From NCBI GenBank assembly GCA_032358255.1, contig JAULBX010019300.1:18947-82946 (forward strand): a stretch of DNA of 64,000 bases, in the 5' to 3' direction. Below the pieces are notes generated by a model. The model saw nothing but the letters and a program-made list of their open reading frames with translations, did not search any database and had not been told where the DNA came from. Shown in pieces: positions 63,600-64,000 of the stretch. Both the position numbers and the translations under genes were made by a program. Origin of the DNA: Heterotrichella gracilis (Eukaryota > Sar > Xanthophyceae > Tribonematales > Xanthonemataceae). Position 1 is the stretch's first letter. Each line of letters starts with the position of its first letter.

Positions 63600-64000
63600 G
63601 AGGCTCCAAGCTGCATGAAGCAGTGTACGCAAGCGTTGATTGCTCGGTTGCCATTGTGGCTGGTCAACAGTAACACCACCTGGAAGGTGCAACATACCCC
63701 AATGAATTAAGCTGCAGCAAAGGTTATGCGCATGACATGCAGCCGCAAGAACGCTCGTTTTGTGTTGTGCGTCCTGCTGTAGATGGTGTTCCAATTGGGC
63801 TTAATTAAGTGCTCATATACAGCTGACGGCTGACCACTAATTAGGCTGTGCTGGAATGAGTGTACCAAGTAAGCAAGTAAGTAAGTAAGTATTTGCTTTC
63901 CAGCTTTGAAGCCAGGTTAGCAAGTCTGGGTATGCCTCATCCCAGTCCTAGAGCCAAGGCTTAACTGACACTGTTTCCAGTGTGGCAGATGGTGGCCAAC
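63600..64000. other. Right-edge flank of the RRM gene
   Basis: This is the upstream region of the RRM gene, or an earlier 5' exon. A (GTAA)n microsatellite is at about 63868-63890. Nothing else is seen. Confidence 0.4.

Overview
The window is nuclear DNA of a green alga, most likely a core chlorophyte. Nearly every gene is split by short GT-AG introns. The set mixes plant-lineage proteins (a RWA-type wall acetyltransferase, plant-type PEX5, plant-type nuclear-speckle RNA-binding protein, plastid ribosome-silencing factor, BT1-like carrier, augmin subunit) with general eukaryotic ones. TTTAGGG-type telomere-like repeats and TGTAA-type polyadenylation signals fit the same group. There are no bacterial operons, CRISPR arrays or convincing tRNA/rRNA genes.

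Layout, left to right. (1) 0-9.7 kb: 3'-incomplete FRA10AC1 homologue (-), a gene-poor repeat-bearing stretch, an eight-exon bZIP factor (-), and a 58-residue cysteine-rich protein (+). (2) 9.7-19.4 kb: a gene-poor stretch, a BT1-like mitochondrial-carrier-family transporter (+), and an unrecognised plastid-targeted protein (+). (3) 19.4-31 kb: a second bZIP factor, a tail-anchored ankyrin protein and the RAD1 checkpoint clamp subunit, all on (-). (4) 31-42 kb: a BUD23-type methyltransferase with a very long C-terminal extension (+), RsfS/Iojap (-), and an EGF-like/transmembrane/RING protein (+). (5) 42-51 kb: RWA acetyltransferase (-), a zinc transporter of the CDF family (+), and a short augmin subunit 3-like protein (+). 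(6) 51-64 kb: PEX5 (+), complex I subunit NDUFS7 (-), and an RRM protein with Met/Gly-rich low-complexity tails (-). Several neighbours are head to head (RAD1/BUD23, RsfS/EGF-RING, RWA/ZnT) and probably share promoter DNA. Apart from that the genes are functionally unrelated, as expected for a nuclear chromosome.

Exon models were built by hand from splice consensus, reading-frame phase and family similarity. Each full model gives an uninterrupted frame with matching phases at every junction.

The most unusual feature is a recurrent pattern of partial tandem copies of exon edges (splice-site or stop-codon segments plus flanking coding sequence) lying in the adjacent intron or 3' flank. I see it in FRA10AC1, in RsfS, and at four places in PEX5, with ages ranging from nearly identical to badly decayed. 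Short telomere-like CCCTAAA runs also sit within a few tens of bases of splice sites in several genes.
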